A stretch of 64,000 nt of DNA from Billgrantia pellis (GCF_008297955.1 NZ_VTPY01000006.1:124001-188000); one strand, 5' to 3'. Positions 8,757 through 18,158 are shown, counted from the stretch's first letter. The notes: generated by a model not told the origin, from the sequence alone. Translations and numbers: made by a program.

Positions 8757-9638
8757 CTACTCGATATTCTGGATCTGCTCTCTCATCTGCTCGATCAGCA
8801 CCTTGAGTTCCACCGCGCAGCGCGTGGTGCTGGCCACCGCCGATTTGGAGGAGAGGGTGTTGGCCTCGCGGTTGAGTTCCTGCATCAGGAAGTCGAGACG
8901 GCGTCCCTTGGGGCCCTTCTGGCCGAGCTGACGCTCCACTTCGCCGACATGGGTCTCGAGCCGGTCGAGCTCCTCGTCGACGTCGGCCTTCTGTGCCAGC
9001 AGGACCAGCTCGGCCTCGAGCCGCTGGGGATCGAGCTCGGCCCGAATCGCTTCCAGCCGCTCCAACAGTTGGGCACGCTGGCGCTCGAGAATCTCCGGCA
9101 TCCGCTGGCGCACCTCGGCCACTTGTTCGCGTACGCCGGACAGCCGCTCACGGATCAGCGTCGCCAGCTTTGCCCCTTCTCGAGCGCGGGCATCGATCAG
9201 CTCGTCAAGGGAAACCTGGAACAGCGAGGCGGCTTCGGCCTTCACCGTTTCCAGGTCGATGCCCTGGGCTTCGACAATGCCGGGATGATCGAGCAGGGCC
9301 AGGGCATCGGGCATGGCGACCTGGGGCAGCGCCTCGCGGATTTCGCCCAGCGCCTCAGCCAGCGCGACCAGGCGTTTATGATTGACCGCCAGGCTCTCGC
9401 TGGCGTCGGTGGGCTCGAAGCGCAGGTAGCATTCGACCTTACCGCGGGCGAGCCGCTCACGCAGCGTCTCGCGAAAACTGGGCTCGAGGTCGCGCAGCGC
9501 CTCGGGCAGTCGAAAGAAGGGCTCCAGGTAGCGCTGGTTCACCGAGCGCAGTTCCAGCTGCAGGCTACCCCAGTCGCCTTCCCGGCTCCCGCGGGCGAAG
9601 GCGGTCATGCTGTGAACCCGAGTGCTGTGGTCGACCAT
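8757..9638 (-). CDS. yicC: YicC family endoribonuclease
   Basis: A 293-residue YicC-like protein; characterised members are RNases. The N-terminal domain begins with the diagnostic MTAFARG motif, and the C-terminus contains the conserved GRRLDFLMQELNREANTL segment. The ATG for MVDHSTRV was chosen for its GAGGAA ribosome site; an upstream frame extension of 45 residues overlaps the rph promoter region. It is divergent from rph across about 200 bp and lies upstream of gmk, matching the Pseudomonas order rph/yicC/gmk. Confidence 0.93.
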   Translation of the reverse strand: MVDHSTRVHSMTAFARGSREGDWGSLQLELRSVNQRYLEPFFRLPEALRDLEPSFRETLRERLARGKVECYLRFEPTDASESLAVNHKRLVALAEALGEIREALPQVAMPDALALLDHPGIVEAQGIDLETVKAEAASLFQVSLDELIDARAREGAKLATLIRERLSGVREQVAEVRQRMPEILERQRAQLLERLEAIRAELDPQRLEAELVLLAQKADVDEELDRLETHVGEVERQLGQKGPKGRRLDFLMQELNREANTLSSKSAVASTTRCAVELKVLIEQMREQIQNIE

Positions 9639-9838
9639 GGTGATTCCTCTTTCGATCGGCGGTACCGCGATGGCCAGCTTGTCGGCCTGTTGCAGGAGGA
9701 GTGTAACCGATTCCTTGTCACGACCGTGTGGCCGACCGTGTAGAATGGGCGGCCATTCGGCGCCCGCCCCCATGAATCGACGCTTTCCGTCACCTTGCGC
9801 TGGGCGCTTTCGAACCCACTGCCGATTCGAGAGGTAAC

Positions 9839-10576
9839 ATGGTTTCCGACCCCACTCGCCCCAGCGGGCGACGCCCCGACCAGCCGCGCGAGATTCGCCT
9901 GACCCGTGACTATACGCGTCATGCCGAAGGCTCTGTGCTGGTGGAGTTCGGCGACACCAAGGTGCTATGCAACGCCAGCGTCGAGGCCGGCGTGCCGCGC
10001 TGGCTGCGCGGCAAGAACCAGGGCTGGGTCACCGCCGAGTACGGCATGCTGCCTCGCGCCACTCACACTCGGGGCGGTCGCGAGGCGGCGCGCGGCAAGC
10101 AGGGTGGCCGCACCCTGGAGATCCAGCGCCTGATCGGGCGCTCGCTGCGCGCCGCGGTGAACCTGAAGAAACTGGGGGAATTCACCATTACCGTCGACTG
10201 TGATGTGATCCAGGCCGACGGTGGCACCCGCACCGCCTCTATCACCGGCGGTTGCGTGGCGCTGGTGGATGCCATTCGTTACCTGCAGCGCAAAAAGCTG
10301 ATCAAGAGCGACCCCTTCGTGCAGCTGGTCAGTTCGGTCTCGGTGGGGCTCTTCAAGAGCGTTCCGGTGGTGGACCTCGACTATCCCGAGGACAGTGCCG
10401 CCGAGACCGACATGAACGTGGTCATGGCCGAGCCGGGTGGATTGATCGAAGTGCAGGGCACCGCCGAGGCGGGGGTATTCTCGCGGGAACAGCTCAACGC
10501 CATGCTGGAGCTGGCCGAAAACGCTGGCGCCCAGCTCTTCGAGCATCAGCGCGAGGCGCTAGGTATCCGTCGCTGA
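9839..10576 (+). CDS. rph: Ribonuclease PH
   Basis: A 245-residue phosphorolytic 3'-5' exoribonuclease that trims tRNA 3' ends; it forms a hexamer. The conserved [10 protein letters not shown] start, [25 protein letters not shown] and [18 protein letters not shown] motifs are all present at full length. It faces yicC divergently and crc convergently. Confidence 0.97.
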   Translation: MVSDPTRPSGRRPDQPREIRLTRDYTRHAEGSVLVEFGDTKVLCNASVEAGVPRWLRGKNQGWVTAEYGMLPRATHTRGGREAARGKQGGRTLEIQRLIGRSLRAAVNLKKLGEFTITVDCDVIQADGGTRTASITGGCVALVDAIRYLQRKKLIKSDPFVQLVSSVSVGLFKSVPVVDLDYPEDSAAETDMNVVMAEPGGLIEVQGTAEAGVFSREQLNAMLELAENAGAQLFEHQREALGIRR

Positions 10577-10674
10577 GCCAAACCCAAGGACGAAGGGCGC
10601 CGATTCGTGCGCTGCCGCGACGATGAATGGCGGATCGTCGCCGGAGCGCAGCAATCATCAGCGATTCTCCAAAG

Positions 10675-10706
10675 CATCGCGCCGGCCTTGCAGGGCCGGC
10701 GCGATG
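10675..10706. terminator. Perfect 13-bp inverted repeat between rph and crc
   Basis: The arms at 10675-10687 and 10694-10706 are exact complements around a 6-nt loop (TTGCAG). It sits between the convergent rph and crc genes. There is no long T-tract, so its terminator role is inferred from position and stability. Confidence 0.55.
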
Positions 10707-10745
10707 CGGTCCGGTCCAGGCCGGGCCGCGACGAAAGGGCGCAGG

Positions 10746-11513
10746 TCACAGCGCCAGGTCGTACTCCACGAACAGCGGGGCGAACTCGCTGAAGGTGGCG
10801 TCGTAATCGATCCAGGCATCGACCACGTGGCGGCGCAGGTTGGGGCCGACGATCTGATAGTCGATGCGCCATCCCTCCTGGCGTGAGCGCGGCACTTCCT
10901 GATCCAGCTTGGGCCACCAGGTGTATTCGCCGGCGTCGCGGTTGATCTCGCGGAAGGTGTCGATGAAGCCGGTGGGGCCGAATACCTGATCCATCCAGGC
11001 GCGCTCTTCGGGCTTGAAGCCCGGGGTGGCCTGGTTATCGGCCCAGTTGGCCAGATCGAGGGTCTTGTGGGCGATATGCCAAGTGCCGCAGATGATGTAC
11101 TCGCGGCGCTTGCGCGCCATCTTGCTCAAGTACTCCTGGTACTGCGCCATGAAAGCCTGCTTGGCGGCGTAGTCGCTGCCGTCGGGCATCAGGAAGCTGG
11201 CGATGCTGAAGCGGTCGTAATCGGCCTGCAGGAAGCGCGCTTCGTGGTCGCACTGGGGAAAGCCGAGACCGTACATGATGGCCTTGGGGATCTTGCGGCA
11301 GTACAACCCCACGCCGGAGAAACCGTCCTGCTCGGCGTCCAGGAAGTAGCCCTCGTAGCCTTCCGGATAAAGGATGCTATCGTCGAGTTCGAAGCTCTTG
11401 GCCTTGAGGTTCTGGACGCAGATGACATCGGCGTCCTGTTCGGCCAGCCAGTCGAGAAAACCTCGCCCGACGGCCTCGCGGATTCCGTTGACATTGATGG
11501 TGGCAATTTTCAT
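10746..11513 (-). CDS. crc: Crc-like catabolite repression control protein (inactive ExoIII homologue)
   Basis: A 255-residue protein of the exonuclease III/AP endonuclease fold. The fold is clear (MKIATINVNGIREA, WRIDYQ), but catalytic positions are changed. The metal-binding QE of ExoIII is QN (CVQNLKAK), the GDFN motif is GTWH (IICGTWHIAH), and the final SDH is SEF. Pseudomonas Crc has the same loss of activity and acts with Hfq to repress translation of catabolic mRNAs; its gene also lies between rph and pyrE. Both facts favour Crc over an active XthA. The start chosen matches the family N-terminus; upstream residues in the frame are leader DNA. Confidence 0.85.
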   Translation of the reverse strand: MKIATINVNGIREAVGRGFLDWLAEQDADVICVQNLKAKSFELDDSILYPEGYEGYFLDAEQDGFSGVGLYCRKIPKAIMYGLGFPQCDHEARFLQADYDRFSIASFLMPDGSDYAAKQAFMAQYQEYLSKMARKRREYIICGTWHIAHKTLDLANWADNQATPGFKPEERAWMDQVFGPTGFIDTFREINRDAGEYTWWPKLDQEVPRSRQEGWRIDYQIVGPNLRRHVVDAWIDYDATFSEFAPLFVEYDLAL

Positions 11514-11655
11514 ACATGGTCCCTTTGACGTCGCGCGTGTATGATACCCGACGTTTCGACGTTTGGGTAAATGGCCCGCATGGCAATTCATGGTAGGACG
11601 GTTTTTTTCATGCCATGGGGCTAAGTGATAGCGGGGGATCGCCGTGGCGGCCAGC

Positions 11656-12327
11656 ATGCAAGCCTATCAGCGTGAATTCATCGAGTTCGCCATCGAGCAA
11701 GGCGTACTGAAATTCGGCGAGTTCACGCTCAAGTCGGGTCGCGTCAGCCCCTACTTCTTCAACGCCGGCCTGTTTCGCAGCGGCGGCGCCTTGGCGCGGC
11801 TGGGACGTTTCTACGCCGATGCCATCGAGGCCAGTGGCCTGGGTTATGACGTGCTGTTTGGTCCGGCCTACAAAGGCATTCCGCTGGCCGCGGCCACTGC
11901 GGTGGCGTTGGCCGACCATCATGACCGCGATCTGCCCTTCGCCTTCAACCGCAAGGAGGCGAAGGATCACGGCGAAGGGGGCAACATCGTCGGCGCCGAG
12001 CTAGCCGGCCGCATCCTGATCATCGACGACGTGATCACGGCCGGCACCGCGGTTCGCGAAGTGATGGCGCTGATCGAGGCCGCCGGTGCCGAAGCGGCCG
12101 GCGTGGTGATCGCTCTGGATCGTCAGGAGTGCGGACAGGCTGAAGGTGGGGCAGAAAGGCGAAGCGCCATTCAGGAAGTCGAGGCGCGCTACGGTATACC
12201 GGTGGTCAGTATCGTGACGCTCGATATGGTACTGGCGTATCTTGAGCGGTATGCGGGTGAAGCGCTTCAGCGTCACGCGTCGGCCATTCGCGACTACCGG
12301 GCGCGCTATGGTGTCGCAGGCGGTTAA
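11656..12327 (+). CDS. pyrE: Orotate phosphoribosyltransferase
   Basis: A 223-residue type I phosphoribosyltransferase that joins orotate and PRPP to give OMP in pyrimidine synthesis. Family motifs are [33 protein letters not shown] (flexible catalytic loop) and the PRPP-binding loop [13 protein letters not shown]. The ATG giving MQAYQREF was chosen because Pseudomonas PyrE begins the same way. A GTG 12 nt upstream (11644), which has a G-rich stretch before it, is a possible alternative. It is divergent from crc. Confidence 0.95.
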   Translation: MQAYQREFIEFAIEQGVLKFGEFTLKSGRVSPYFFNAGLFRSGGALARLGRFYADAIEASGLGYDVLFGPAYKGIPLAAATAVALADHHDRDLPFAFNRKEAKDHGEGGNIVGAELAGRILIIDDVITAGTAVREVMALIEAAGAEAAGVVIALDRQECGQAEGGAERRSAIQEVEARYGIPVVSIVTLDMVLAYLERYAGEALQRHASAIRDYRARYGVAGG

Positions 12328-12366
12328 CGTTCCAGCATGTTACGCGTAGCAAGCAAGGAGTCATCG

Positions 12367-12933
12367 ATGAATACGCTTGGACAGTTCGCCAAGGCCGCCC
12401 TGGCCGCGGGCATTCTGTTTGCCGCTACCGGCGCCCACGCCGCCGGTAGCCTGGATCTCAACCTTGGCGCCGATGCCGTGCAATTCGAGGCGGCCGGCGA
12501 GCTCACCCAGGGCGTGGCCCTGGGCGGTGGGGTGACCCAGAGCGAGTACCGAGAGGATGCCAGCATCTATCATGCCCAACTGCTGGGCGTGCAGCGCACC
12601 CGCGAGCGCGATGTCGGCATCGGCGGGCGATGGACCCAGTTCGATACCGATTACGGTAACGGCGGCGGCCTGGGCCTGGGCGGCTACGGCTATGTCTACC
12701 TGCCGCAGATGCCCGATGTCTCGCTGGGCGGCTATGCCTTCTACACGCCGGGCGTAGTGACCAGCAACGACCTCGAGGACGGCTACGAGGTTGGTCTGCG
12801 GGCGCGCTACGCCTTCACGCCCAACGTCGACGGCTATGTCGGCCTGCGTCAGACGAGGGCCGATTTCGACAACCGCCACGGCAGCCGTACCCTGGATCGG
12901 GGCGCACAGGTGGGGGTTCGCCTGAGCTTCTGA
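12367..12933 (+). CDS. YfaZ-like outer membrane beta-barrel protein
   Basis: A 188-residue predicted outer-membrane protein. An N-terminal signal peptide ends near AHA/AGS. The rest alternates polar and aromatic residues in short strands and finishes with a terminal aromatic strand (GVRLSF), as expected of a barrel. It looks like the YfaZ family, whose substrate is unknown. The start was placed at the ATG preceded by AAGGAG; 10 upstream in-frame residues are less likely. A GC-rich hairpin follows. Confidence 0.75.
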   Translation: MNTLGQFAKAALAAGILFAATGAHAAGSLDLNLGADAVQFEAAGELTQGVALGGGVTQSEYREDASIYHAQLLGVQRTRERDVGIGGRWTQFDTDYGNGGGLGLGGYGYVYLPQMPDVSLGGYAFYTPGVVTSNDLEDGYEVGLRARYAFTPNVDGYVGLRQTRADFDNRHGSRTLDRGAQVGVRLSF

Positions 12934-12953
12934 GTTCCCCCTTCGTCGCGCCG

Positions 12954-12975
12954 ACGGGCCCCTACGGGGGCCCGT
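12954..12975 (+). terminator. GC-rich hairpin after the YfaZ-like gene
   Basis: The arms ACGGGCCCC and GGGGCCCGT surround the tetraloop TACG, 20 bp after the stop. There is no T-tract. Confidence 0.5.
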
Positions 12976-12997
12976 GCGCGTTCACCGGCAGGCCGCC

Positions 12998-13471
12998 ATG
13001 CTCGATGTCGTGCTCTTCGAACCCGAAATACCTCCTAACACCGGCAACCTGATCCGTCTGTGCGCCAACAGCGGTTTCCGCTTGCATCTGATCGAGCCGC
13101 TGGGTTTTGTCCTCGATGACAAACGGCTGCGCCGCGCCGGGCTCGACTACCATGAGTGGGCGACGGTCAGCGTACACCGTGATTGGTCGGCCTTCGTCGA
13201 GGCAGTGGACCCTCCGCGGATATACGCCGTGTCGACCCGCGGTCGGACGGGCTACCACGAACCGGCGTATCGCCCCGGCGATGCCCTGCTGTTTGGCCCC
13301 GAGACCCGCGGCCTGCCGCAGGCCATGCTCGACGCGTTACCCCCCGAACGGCGGTTGCGCATTCCCATGCTGCCGGGCAGCCGCAGCCTCAACCTCTCCA
13401 ACGCCTGCGCCATCCTGATGTTCGAAGCCTGGCGACAGCTGGGCTTCGCTGGCGCGGCGGCCCCTGAATAG
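12998..13471 (+). CDS. trmL: tRNA (cytidine/uridine-34-2'-O)-methyltransferase TrmL
   Basis: A 157-residue SPOUT methyltransferase that methylates the wobble ribose of tRNA-Leu isoacceptors using S-adenosylmethionine. Conserved segments are LFEPEIPPNTGN at the N-terminus, LLFGPETRGLP and the trefoil-knot motif PMLPGSRSLNLSNA. MLDVVLFE was taken as the start, since eight upstream residues lack family support. It lies 16 bp before rep on the same strand. Confidence 0.94.
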   Translation: MLDVVLFEPEIPPNTGNLIRLCANSGFRLHLIEPLGFVLDDKRLRRAGLDYHEWATVSVHRDWSAFVEAVDPPRIYAVSTRGRTGYHEPAYRPGDALLFGPETRGLPQAMLDALPPERRLRIPMLPGSRSLNLSNACAILMFEAWRQLGFAGAAAPE

Positions 13472-13487
13472 CGCCCGAGACACGCCC

Positions 13488-15539
13488 ATGAGCATTCAGC
13501 AACGCCTTGCCAAGCTCAACCCACGCCAGCAGGAAGCGGTGCGCTACATCGACGGCCCCTGCCTGGTGCTGGCCGGCGCCGGTTCGGGCAAGACCAGCGT
13601 AATCACGACCAAGATCGCCTACTTGGTGCAGGTATGCGGCATGAGTGCACGGCGCATCGCGGCGGTAACCTTCACCAACAAGGCTGCCCGCGAGATGAAG
13701 GAACGGGTGGGGCAGATGCTCAAGGGCAAGGAGGGTCATGGGCTGACCGTCTCGACCTTCCACACCCTGGGACTCAACATCATTCGCGGCGAGCTCAAGG
13801 CGCTGGGCTACAAGCCGGGTTTCTCGCTGTTCGACCCCGAGGACGCCAAGGCGCTGCTGCGCGACCTGATGAACAAGGACGCCCAGGTCGACGCCGAGCA
13901 GATCAACGCCGTGCAGCACCAGATCTCGGAGTGGAAGAACGACCTGGTGCTGCCGGGCCAGGCGCTGTCCCATGCCGTGGACGAGGACGAACAGTACGCC
14001 GCGCGGGTCTACGAAGCCTACGTGCGTCACCTCAAGGCCTACAACGCGGTGGACTTCGACGACCTGATCCTGCTGCCGGTGGTACTGCTCAAGGATCATC
14101 CCGAGGTGCTGGCGCGCTGGCGGCGCAAGATTCACTACATGCTGGTGGACGAGTACCAGGACACCAACGTCTCCCAATACCTGCTGGTCAAGCTATTGAT
14201 GGCCGAGCGCAAGACTTTCACCGTGGTGGGCGACGACGACCAGTCGATCTATGCCTGGCGCGGCGCGCGGCCCGAAAACCTGGTGACCTTGGGCGAGGAC
14301 TTCCCGCGGCTCAATGTGATCAAGCTGGAGCAGAACTACCGCTCCACCGGCACCATTCTGCGCGCCGCCAATACCCTGATCGCCAACAACCCCCACGTTT
14401 ACGAGAAGACCCTGTGGTCGGAGATGGGCCAGGGCGCGCCGATCCGCGTGGTGGTCAACCGCCACGAGGAGGCCGAGGCCGAGCGGGTAGCCAGCGAGAT
14501 TCTCACCCGGCGCATCAAGGAGCGTGCCGAGTGGCGCGACTTCGCGGTGCTCTACCGCGGCAACTTCCAGGCACGGCTGCTCGAACTCAAACTGCAGCAT
14601 TACCAGATTCCCTACAAGCTCTCCGGCGGCACCTCGTTCTTCTCGCGCAACGAGATCAAGGACGCCATGGCTTACCTGCGCCTGCTGATCAACCCGGCCG
14701 ACGACAATGCCTTCCTGCGCATCGTCAACGTGCCGCGCCGCGAGATCGGCCCCGGCACCCTGGAGAAGCTGGCCAATTACGCCACCGAGCGTGGCGTCTC
14801 GCTATTCGACGCCTGCCATGAGCTGGGCCTGGAGCAGCAGTTGCCGGCGCGGGCAGTGGAGCGGCTCTCGCGCTTCACCCACTTCATCGACGGCGTGCGT
14901 CGGCGCATGGATGGCGGCGACGCCCTGGCCGCGATACGCGGCATGCTGCTCGAGATGGACTACGAGGCGTGGCTCTACCAGAACGCCAGCGCGCCCACCA
15001 TCGCCGAGCGGCGCATGGCCAACGTGTGGACGCTGATCGATCAGCTCGAGAAGTCGATGAGGCGCGACCCCGAGGAGATCGAGGCGGAAGACGCCGCCGA
15101 AACCGACGACGTGGAGGCGGCCATCTCGCGGCTGGTGCTGCGCGACATCCTCGAACAGCAGGCCGAGGAGGACGACACTGACAAGGTGCAGCTGCTGACC
15201 ATGCACGCCTCCAAGGGTCTGGAGTTCCCTCACGTCTACCTGATGGGCCTTGAAGAGGAACTCCTGCCCCATCGCAACGCCATCGAGGCGGGGACGGTGG
15301 AGGAGGAGCGCCGCTTGGCCTATGTCGGCATCACCCGGGCGCGCCAGACCCTGACCCTGACCCTCGCTCGCCAGCGCAAGGCCTTCGGCGAGCTGATGGA
15401 CTGCACGCCGAGCCGCTTCCTCGACGAGTTGCCGACCGATGACCTCGAGTGGGAGGGGCGCGCCGACCGGGAAGACCCGGAGAAGAAGCAGGCGCGGGGA
15501 CAGGACGCCATCGCCGGGCTGCGCTCGTTGCTGGGCTAA
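13488..15539 (+). CDS. rep: ATP-dependent DNA helicase Rep
   Basis: A 683-residue superfamily 1A 3'-5' helicase that clears proteins ahead of replication forks. It carries all UvrD/Rep motifs: Q motif LNPRQQEAV, Walker A AGAGSGKTSVITTKI, Walker B LVDEYQDTN, VVGDDDQSIYAWRGA, and the C-terminal TMHASKGLEFPHVYLMG with VGITRA. Length and the short C-terminal tail fit Rep rather than UvrD or PcrA. It converges on the cytochrome gene with a strong hairpin between. Confidence 0.95.
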   Translation: MSIQQRLAKLNPRQQEAVRYIDGPCLVLAGAGSGKTSVITTKIAYLVQVCGMSARRIAAVTFTNKAAREMKERVGQMLKGKEGHGLTVSTFHTLGLNIIRGELKALGYKPGFSLFDPEDAKALLRDLMNKDAQVDAEQINAVQHQISEWKNDLVLPGQALSHAVDEDEQYAARVYEAYVRHLKAYNAVDFDDLILLPVVLLKDHPEVLARWRRKIHYMLVDEYQDTNVSQYLLVKLLMAERKTFTVVGDDDQSIYAWRGARPENLVTLGEDFPRLNVIKLEQNYRSTGTILRAANTLIANNPHVYEKTLWSEMGQGAPIRVVVNRHEEAEAERVASEILTRRIKERAEWRDFAVLYRGNFQARLLELKLQHYQIPYKLSGGTSFFSRNEIKDAMAYLRLLINPADDNAFLRIVNVPRREIGPGTLEKLANYATERGVSLFDACHELGLEQQLPARAVERLSRFTHFIDGVRRRMDGGDALAAIRGMLLEMDYEAWLYQNASAPTIAERRMANVWTLIDQLEKSMRRDPEEIEAEDAAETDDVEAAISRLVLRDILEQQAEEDDTDKVQLLTMHASKGLEFPHVYLMGLEEELLPHRNAIEAGTVEEERRLAYVGITRARQTLTLTLARQRKAFGELMDCTPSRFLDELPTDDLEWEGRADREDPEKKQARGQDAIAGLRSLLG

Positions 15540-15570
15540 TCCCGACGGTGCCGGAGGGAGACATGAACGA

Positions 15571-15598
15571 CGATGGGGCGCCAGAAGGCGCCCCATCG
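15571..15598. terminator. Perfect 12-bp hairpin between rep and the cytochrome gene
   Basis: CGATGGGGCGCC and its exact complement flank an AGAA loop, between convergent stops. It probably ends transcription from both sides. Confidence 0.7.
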
Positions 15599-15621
15599 CT
15601 GGTTCCGACCCGCGCCGCAGG

Positions 15622-16545
15622 TTACTTGACGGGTTCGACCAGGAAATCCACGGCGGCACGGACCTCATCGTCGGAGAGGCCCATGTTACCGCCCTTGGGC
15701 GGCATGGCGCCGACGCCGTTGATGGCGTGGTCGTACAGGGTCTCGATGTCCTGATCGATGCGGCCTTCCCACTCGCCGGCTTCACCACGGCGCGGCGCAC
15801 CGGCGGCGCCAGTCATGTGGCACGCCATGCAGGCCTGGTTGTAGATGGCCTCGCCGTCGATCCCGGCATGAGCCGGCTCGTCGCCAGCGGCTTGTTCGTC
15901 GGCGGCGGCTTCCTCGACGGCCTCTTCATCGGCGGGAGCCTCTTCGGTCGCCACGGCGGCGGCTTCGGCCTGCTCGTCTACCGGGCCCTCTTCGGTCACG
16001 GCCTCCTCGTCGGTAGCGGCTTCAGCCTCGTCACCGGCAGCCGCCTCGTCATTGCCTGTGGTTTCTGCCTCGCTGGCGGCTTCTTCTTCCCCGCCCAGCT
16101 CCGGCACGTCCATCACCGGACCCACCAAATGGGCGGTGGCGGCGGCGACGTCCTCGTCGGAGAGATTGGGGTTTCCACCACGAGCCGGCATGGCATTGAA
16201 GCCGTTGATGGCGTGATCCAGCAGTGTGTCCCAGCCCTTGTCGACGCGGTCGGCCCAGGCGTCCTCCTGGCCGCGCACCGGCGCACCGGCGGCCCCCGAT
16301 TCATGACATGCCATGCATACCTGGCCGTAGATGGCCTCGCCGTCCGCGCCGTTGCCATCACCACCCGAATCGCTTGCGGCCGCAGCGGCTGTACCGCAGT
16401 CCTCACCCTGCAGGCAGAGCTGGCCCACCGGCTTCAGGCGTTCGGCAATGGCATCGCGGTCCACCTCGTCGGCCTGAACGGACGCGGCACCCGCGGCCAG
16501 GCCCAGGGTGGCCAGACACCCCATGATCAACTTGCTGGATTTCAC
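15622..16545 (-). CDS. Two-haem cytochrome c5-like protein with acidic linker
   Basis: A 307-residue exported electron carrier. A signal peptide (ending near SVQA/DEV) is followed by a cytochrome c5 domain with haem motif CMACHESGAAGAP. Then comes a linker of about 85 residues made almost only of Ala, Glu, Asp, Thr and Val, and a second c5 domain with CMACHMTGAAGAP. Each domain ends with an axial Met region (NAMPARGG, GAMPPKGG). Most c5 proteins have a single haem domain. The GTG start at 16545 was chosen because GAGAGGTGGTGAGA precedes it and it opens directly into the signal peptide; an open upstream stretch of 67 residues is non-secretory. Redox partner unknown. Confidence 0.85.
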   Translation of the reverse strand: MKSSKLIMGCLATLGLAAGAASVQADEVDRDAIAERLKPVGQLCLQGEDCGTAAAAASDSGGDGNGADGEAIYGQVCMACHESGAAGAPVRGQEDAWADRVDKGWDTLLDHAINGFNAMPARGGNPNLSDEDVAAATAHLVGPVMDVPELGGEEEAASEAETTGNDEAAAGDEAEAATDEEAVTEEGPVDEQAEAAAVATEEAPADEEAVEEAAADEQAAGDEPAHAGIDGEAIYNQACMACHMTGAAGAPRRGEAGEWEGRIDQDIETLYDHAINGVGAMPPKGGNMGLSDDEVRAAVDFLVEPVK

Positions 16546-16781
16546 TCTCACCACCTCTCGACGGTCCTGTAATCGTAATCTGCCATAGCGACATCGGCAT
16601 GCGACGGCCGGACGCATGACGCACACAATGCGCCCTAGTATACCGACAACCCGGAGGGCTGGAAAACGGCGTTGCTGCATGCCTTTGCATGAAAGGCAAC
16701 GGCTCGGCTGGCTTCGTTGATAGCCGCCGGGTATCGTAGAGCTCACTCTTCGGCGTGTTCCACCGGCGACGCGAGGTCCAC

Positions 16782-17984
16782 GTGTACGATTTCCTTATCA
16801 TTGGCGGCGGCATTCTCGGCCTTTCCACCGCCATGCAGCTCATCGAACGCTATCCCGACAAGAAAATACTGCTGCTGGAGAAGGAGCGCGGCCCCGCGCA
16901 GCATCAGACCGGCCACAACAGCGGCGTGATCCATGCCGGGGTCTACTACACCCCGGGCAGCCTCAAGGCGCGCTTTTGTCTCGAAGGCAACCGCGCCACC
17001 CGCGAATTCTGCGATCGGCATGCCATCCCCTACGAGATCTGCGGCAAGCTGCTGGTTGCCACCAACGAGCAGGAAATGCAGCGGATGGAAGCGCTCTGGG
17101 AGCGTACCGCGGCCAATGGGCTCGAACGAGAGTGGCTTTCGGCCGGGGCGCTCCTTGAGCGTGAGCCCGAAATTGCCGGTCTCGGCGCCATCTTCGTCCC
17201 TTCCAGCGGCATCGTCAGCTACGCCCGGGTCGCCGAGGCGATGGCCGAGGAATTCCAGCGCCATGGCGGCCAGATCCGCTACGAGCAGGCCGTGAGCGGC
17301 ATCGAGGAGCGCTCGAGCGAGGTGATCGTTACCACGGCACGCGGCGGCGAATTCAGCAGCCGTTATCTAATCAGCTGCTCGGGGTTGATGGCCGACCGGA
17401 TCGTCCGCCTGCTGGGGCGTAAGCCCGGCTTCACCATCTGCCCGTTCCGGGGCGAGTACTACCGCCTGCCCGATCGGCTCAGCGGTATCGTGAACCATCT
17501 GATCTATCCGATTCCCGACCCGTCCATGCCGTTTCTCGGCGTGCATCTTACGCGTATGATTGACGGTTCGGTGACCGTCGGCCCCAATGCCGTGCTGGCT
17601 CTCAAGCGGGAGGGGTACCACAAGCGTGACGTCTCGCTTGCGGATCTGTCCGGCATGCTGGCCGACCCGGGCATTCTCAAGGTGCTGGGCCGCCATCTCC
17701 GGCCCGGACTGCGCGAGATGAAAAACTCGTTGTGGCGCAGGGGTTACCTGGAGGAAGTGCGCAAGTACTGCCCCAGCCTGACCCTGGACGACCTGGAGCC
17801 TTGGCCCGCCGGCGTGCGCGCTCAGGCCGTATCGCGCGACGGCCGGCTGATTGACGATTTCCTGTTCGTCAATACCCGACGCACGGTCAACGTTTGCAAT
17901 GCACCGTCGCCGGCCGCCACGTCGGCCCTGCCCATCGGTCGGCATATCCTGGAAAAGGTCAGTGAGATGGTGCAGTCGGGCTGA
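16782..17984 (+). CDS. lhgO: L-2-hydroxyglutarate dehydrogenase/oxidase LhgO
   Basis: A 400-residue FAD enzyme of the DAO family that oxidises L-2-hydroxyglutarate to 2-oxoglutarate. The dinucleotide motif IIGGGILGLSTAMQL opens the protein. The LhgO signature HQTGHNSGVIHAGVYYTPGS follows, and CPFRGEYYRL and the C-terminal CNAPSPAATSALPIG are also typical. The GTG start for VYDFLIIGGG follows GCGAGG; the upstream ATG would add nine residues. It is divergent from the cytochrome gene, whose haem protein might accept its electrons, although nothing in the sequence shows this. Confidence 0.93.
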   Translation: MYDFLIIGGGILGLSTAMQLIERYPDKKILLLEKERGPAQHQTGHNSGVIHAGVYYTPGSLKARFCLEGNRATREFCDRHAIPYEICGKLLVATNEQEMQRMEALWERTAANGLEREWLSAGALLEREPEIAGLGAIFVPSSGIVSYARVAEAMAEEFQRHGGQIRYEQAVSGIEERSSEVIVTTARGGEFSSRYLISCSGLMADRIVRLLGRKPGFTICPFRGEYYRLPDRLSGIVNHLIYPIPDPSMPFLGVHLTRMIDGSVTVGPNAVLALKREGYHKRDVSLADLSGMLADPGILKVLGRHLRPGLREMKNSLWRRGYLEEVRKYCPSLTLDDLEPWPAGVRAQAVSRDGRLIDDFLFVNTRRTVNVCNAPSPAATSALPIGRHILEKVSEMVQSG

Positions 17985-18055
17985 GTCCCGTAGCGCCGCC
18001 AGGCTGGACAGGCTCGGTGTCGGCGGTTACGATGTTGGCCGCTTCACCGCAAGCA

Positions 18056-18075
18056 GCGCCCGTAGCTCCGTTGGG
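18056..18075 (+). pseudogene. 5' fragment of tRNA-Arg
   Basis: These 20 bases match the first 20 bases of the complete tRNA-Arg at 18159 at 18 positions (acceptor 5' strand and part of the D arm). The rest of the tRNA cannot be found after it. It probably records an earlier duplication or integration at this tRNA locus. Confidence 0.5.
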
Positions 18076-18158
18076 CGTAGCCGGAGGGGGAGTGTTGTGC
18101 AGCGCAACGCGCTGCCGGCGTGCGGGGTCGACAAGGTTCCCAGCGCCATCTCGTATAA

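Noticed and set aside
9715..9746. Sigma-70 promoter (TTGTCA ... TAGAAT) before rph
   Set aside because: The spacing is 20 bp, too long for a confident call.
18041..18130. Second complete tRNA before tRNA-Arg
   Set aside because: Only the first 20 bases resemble the tRNA; anticodon and T arms are missing, so it is a fragment.
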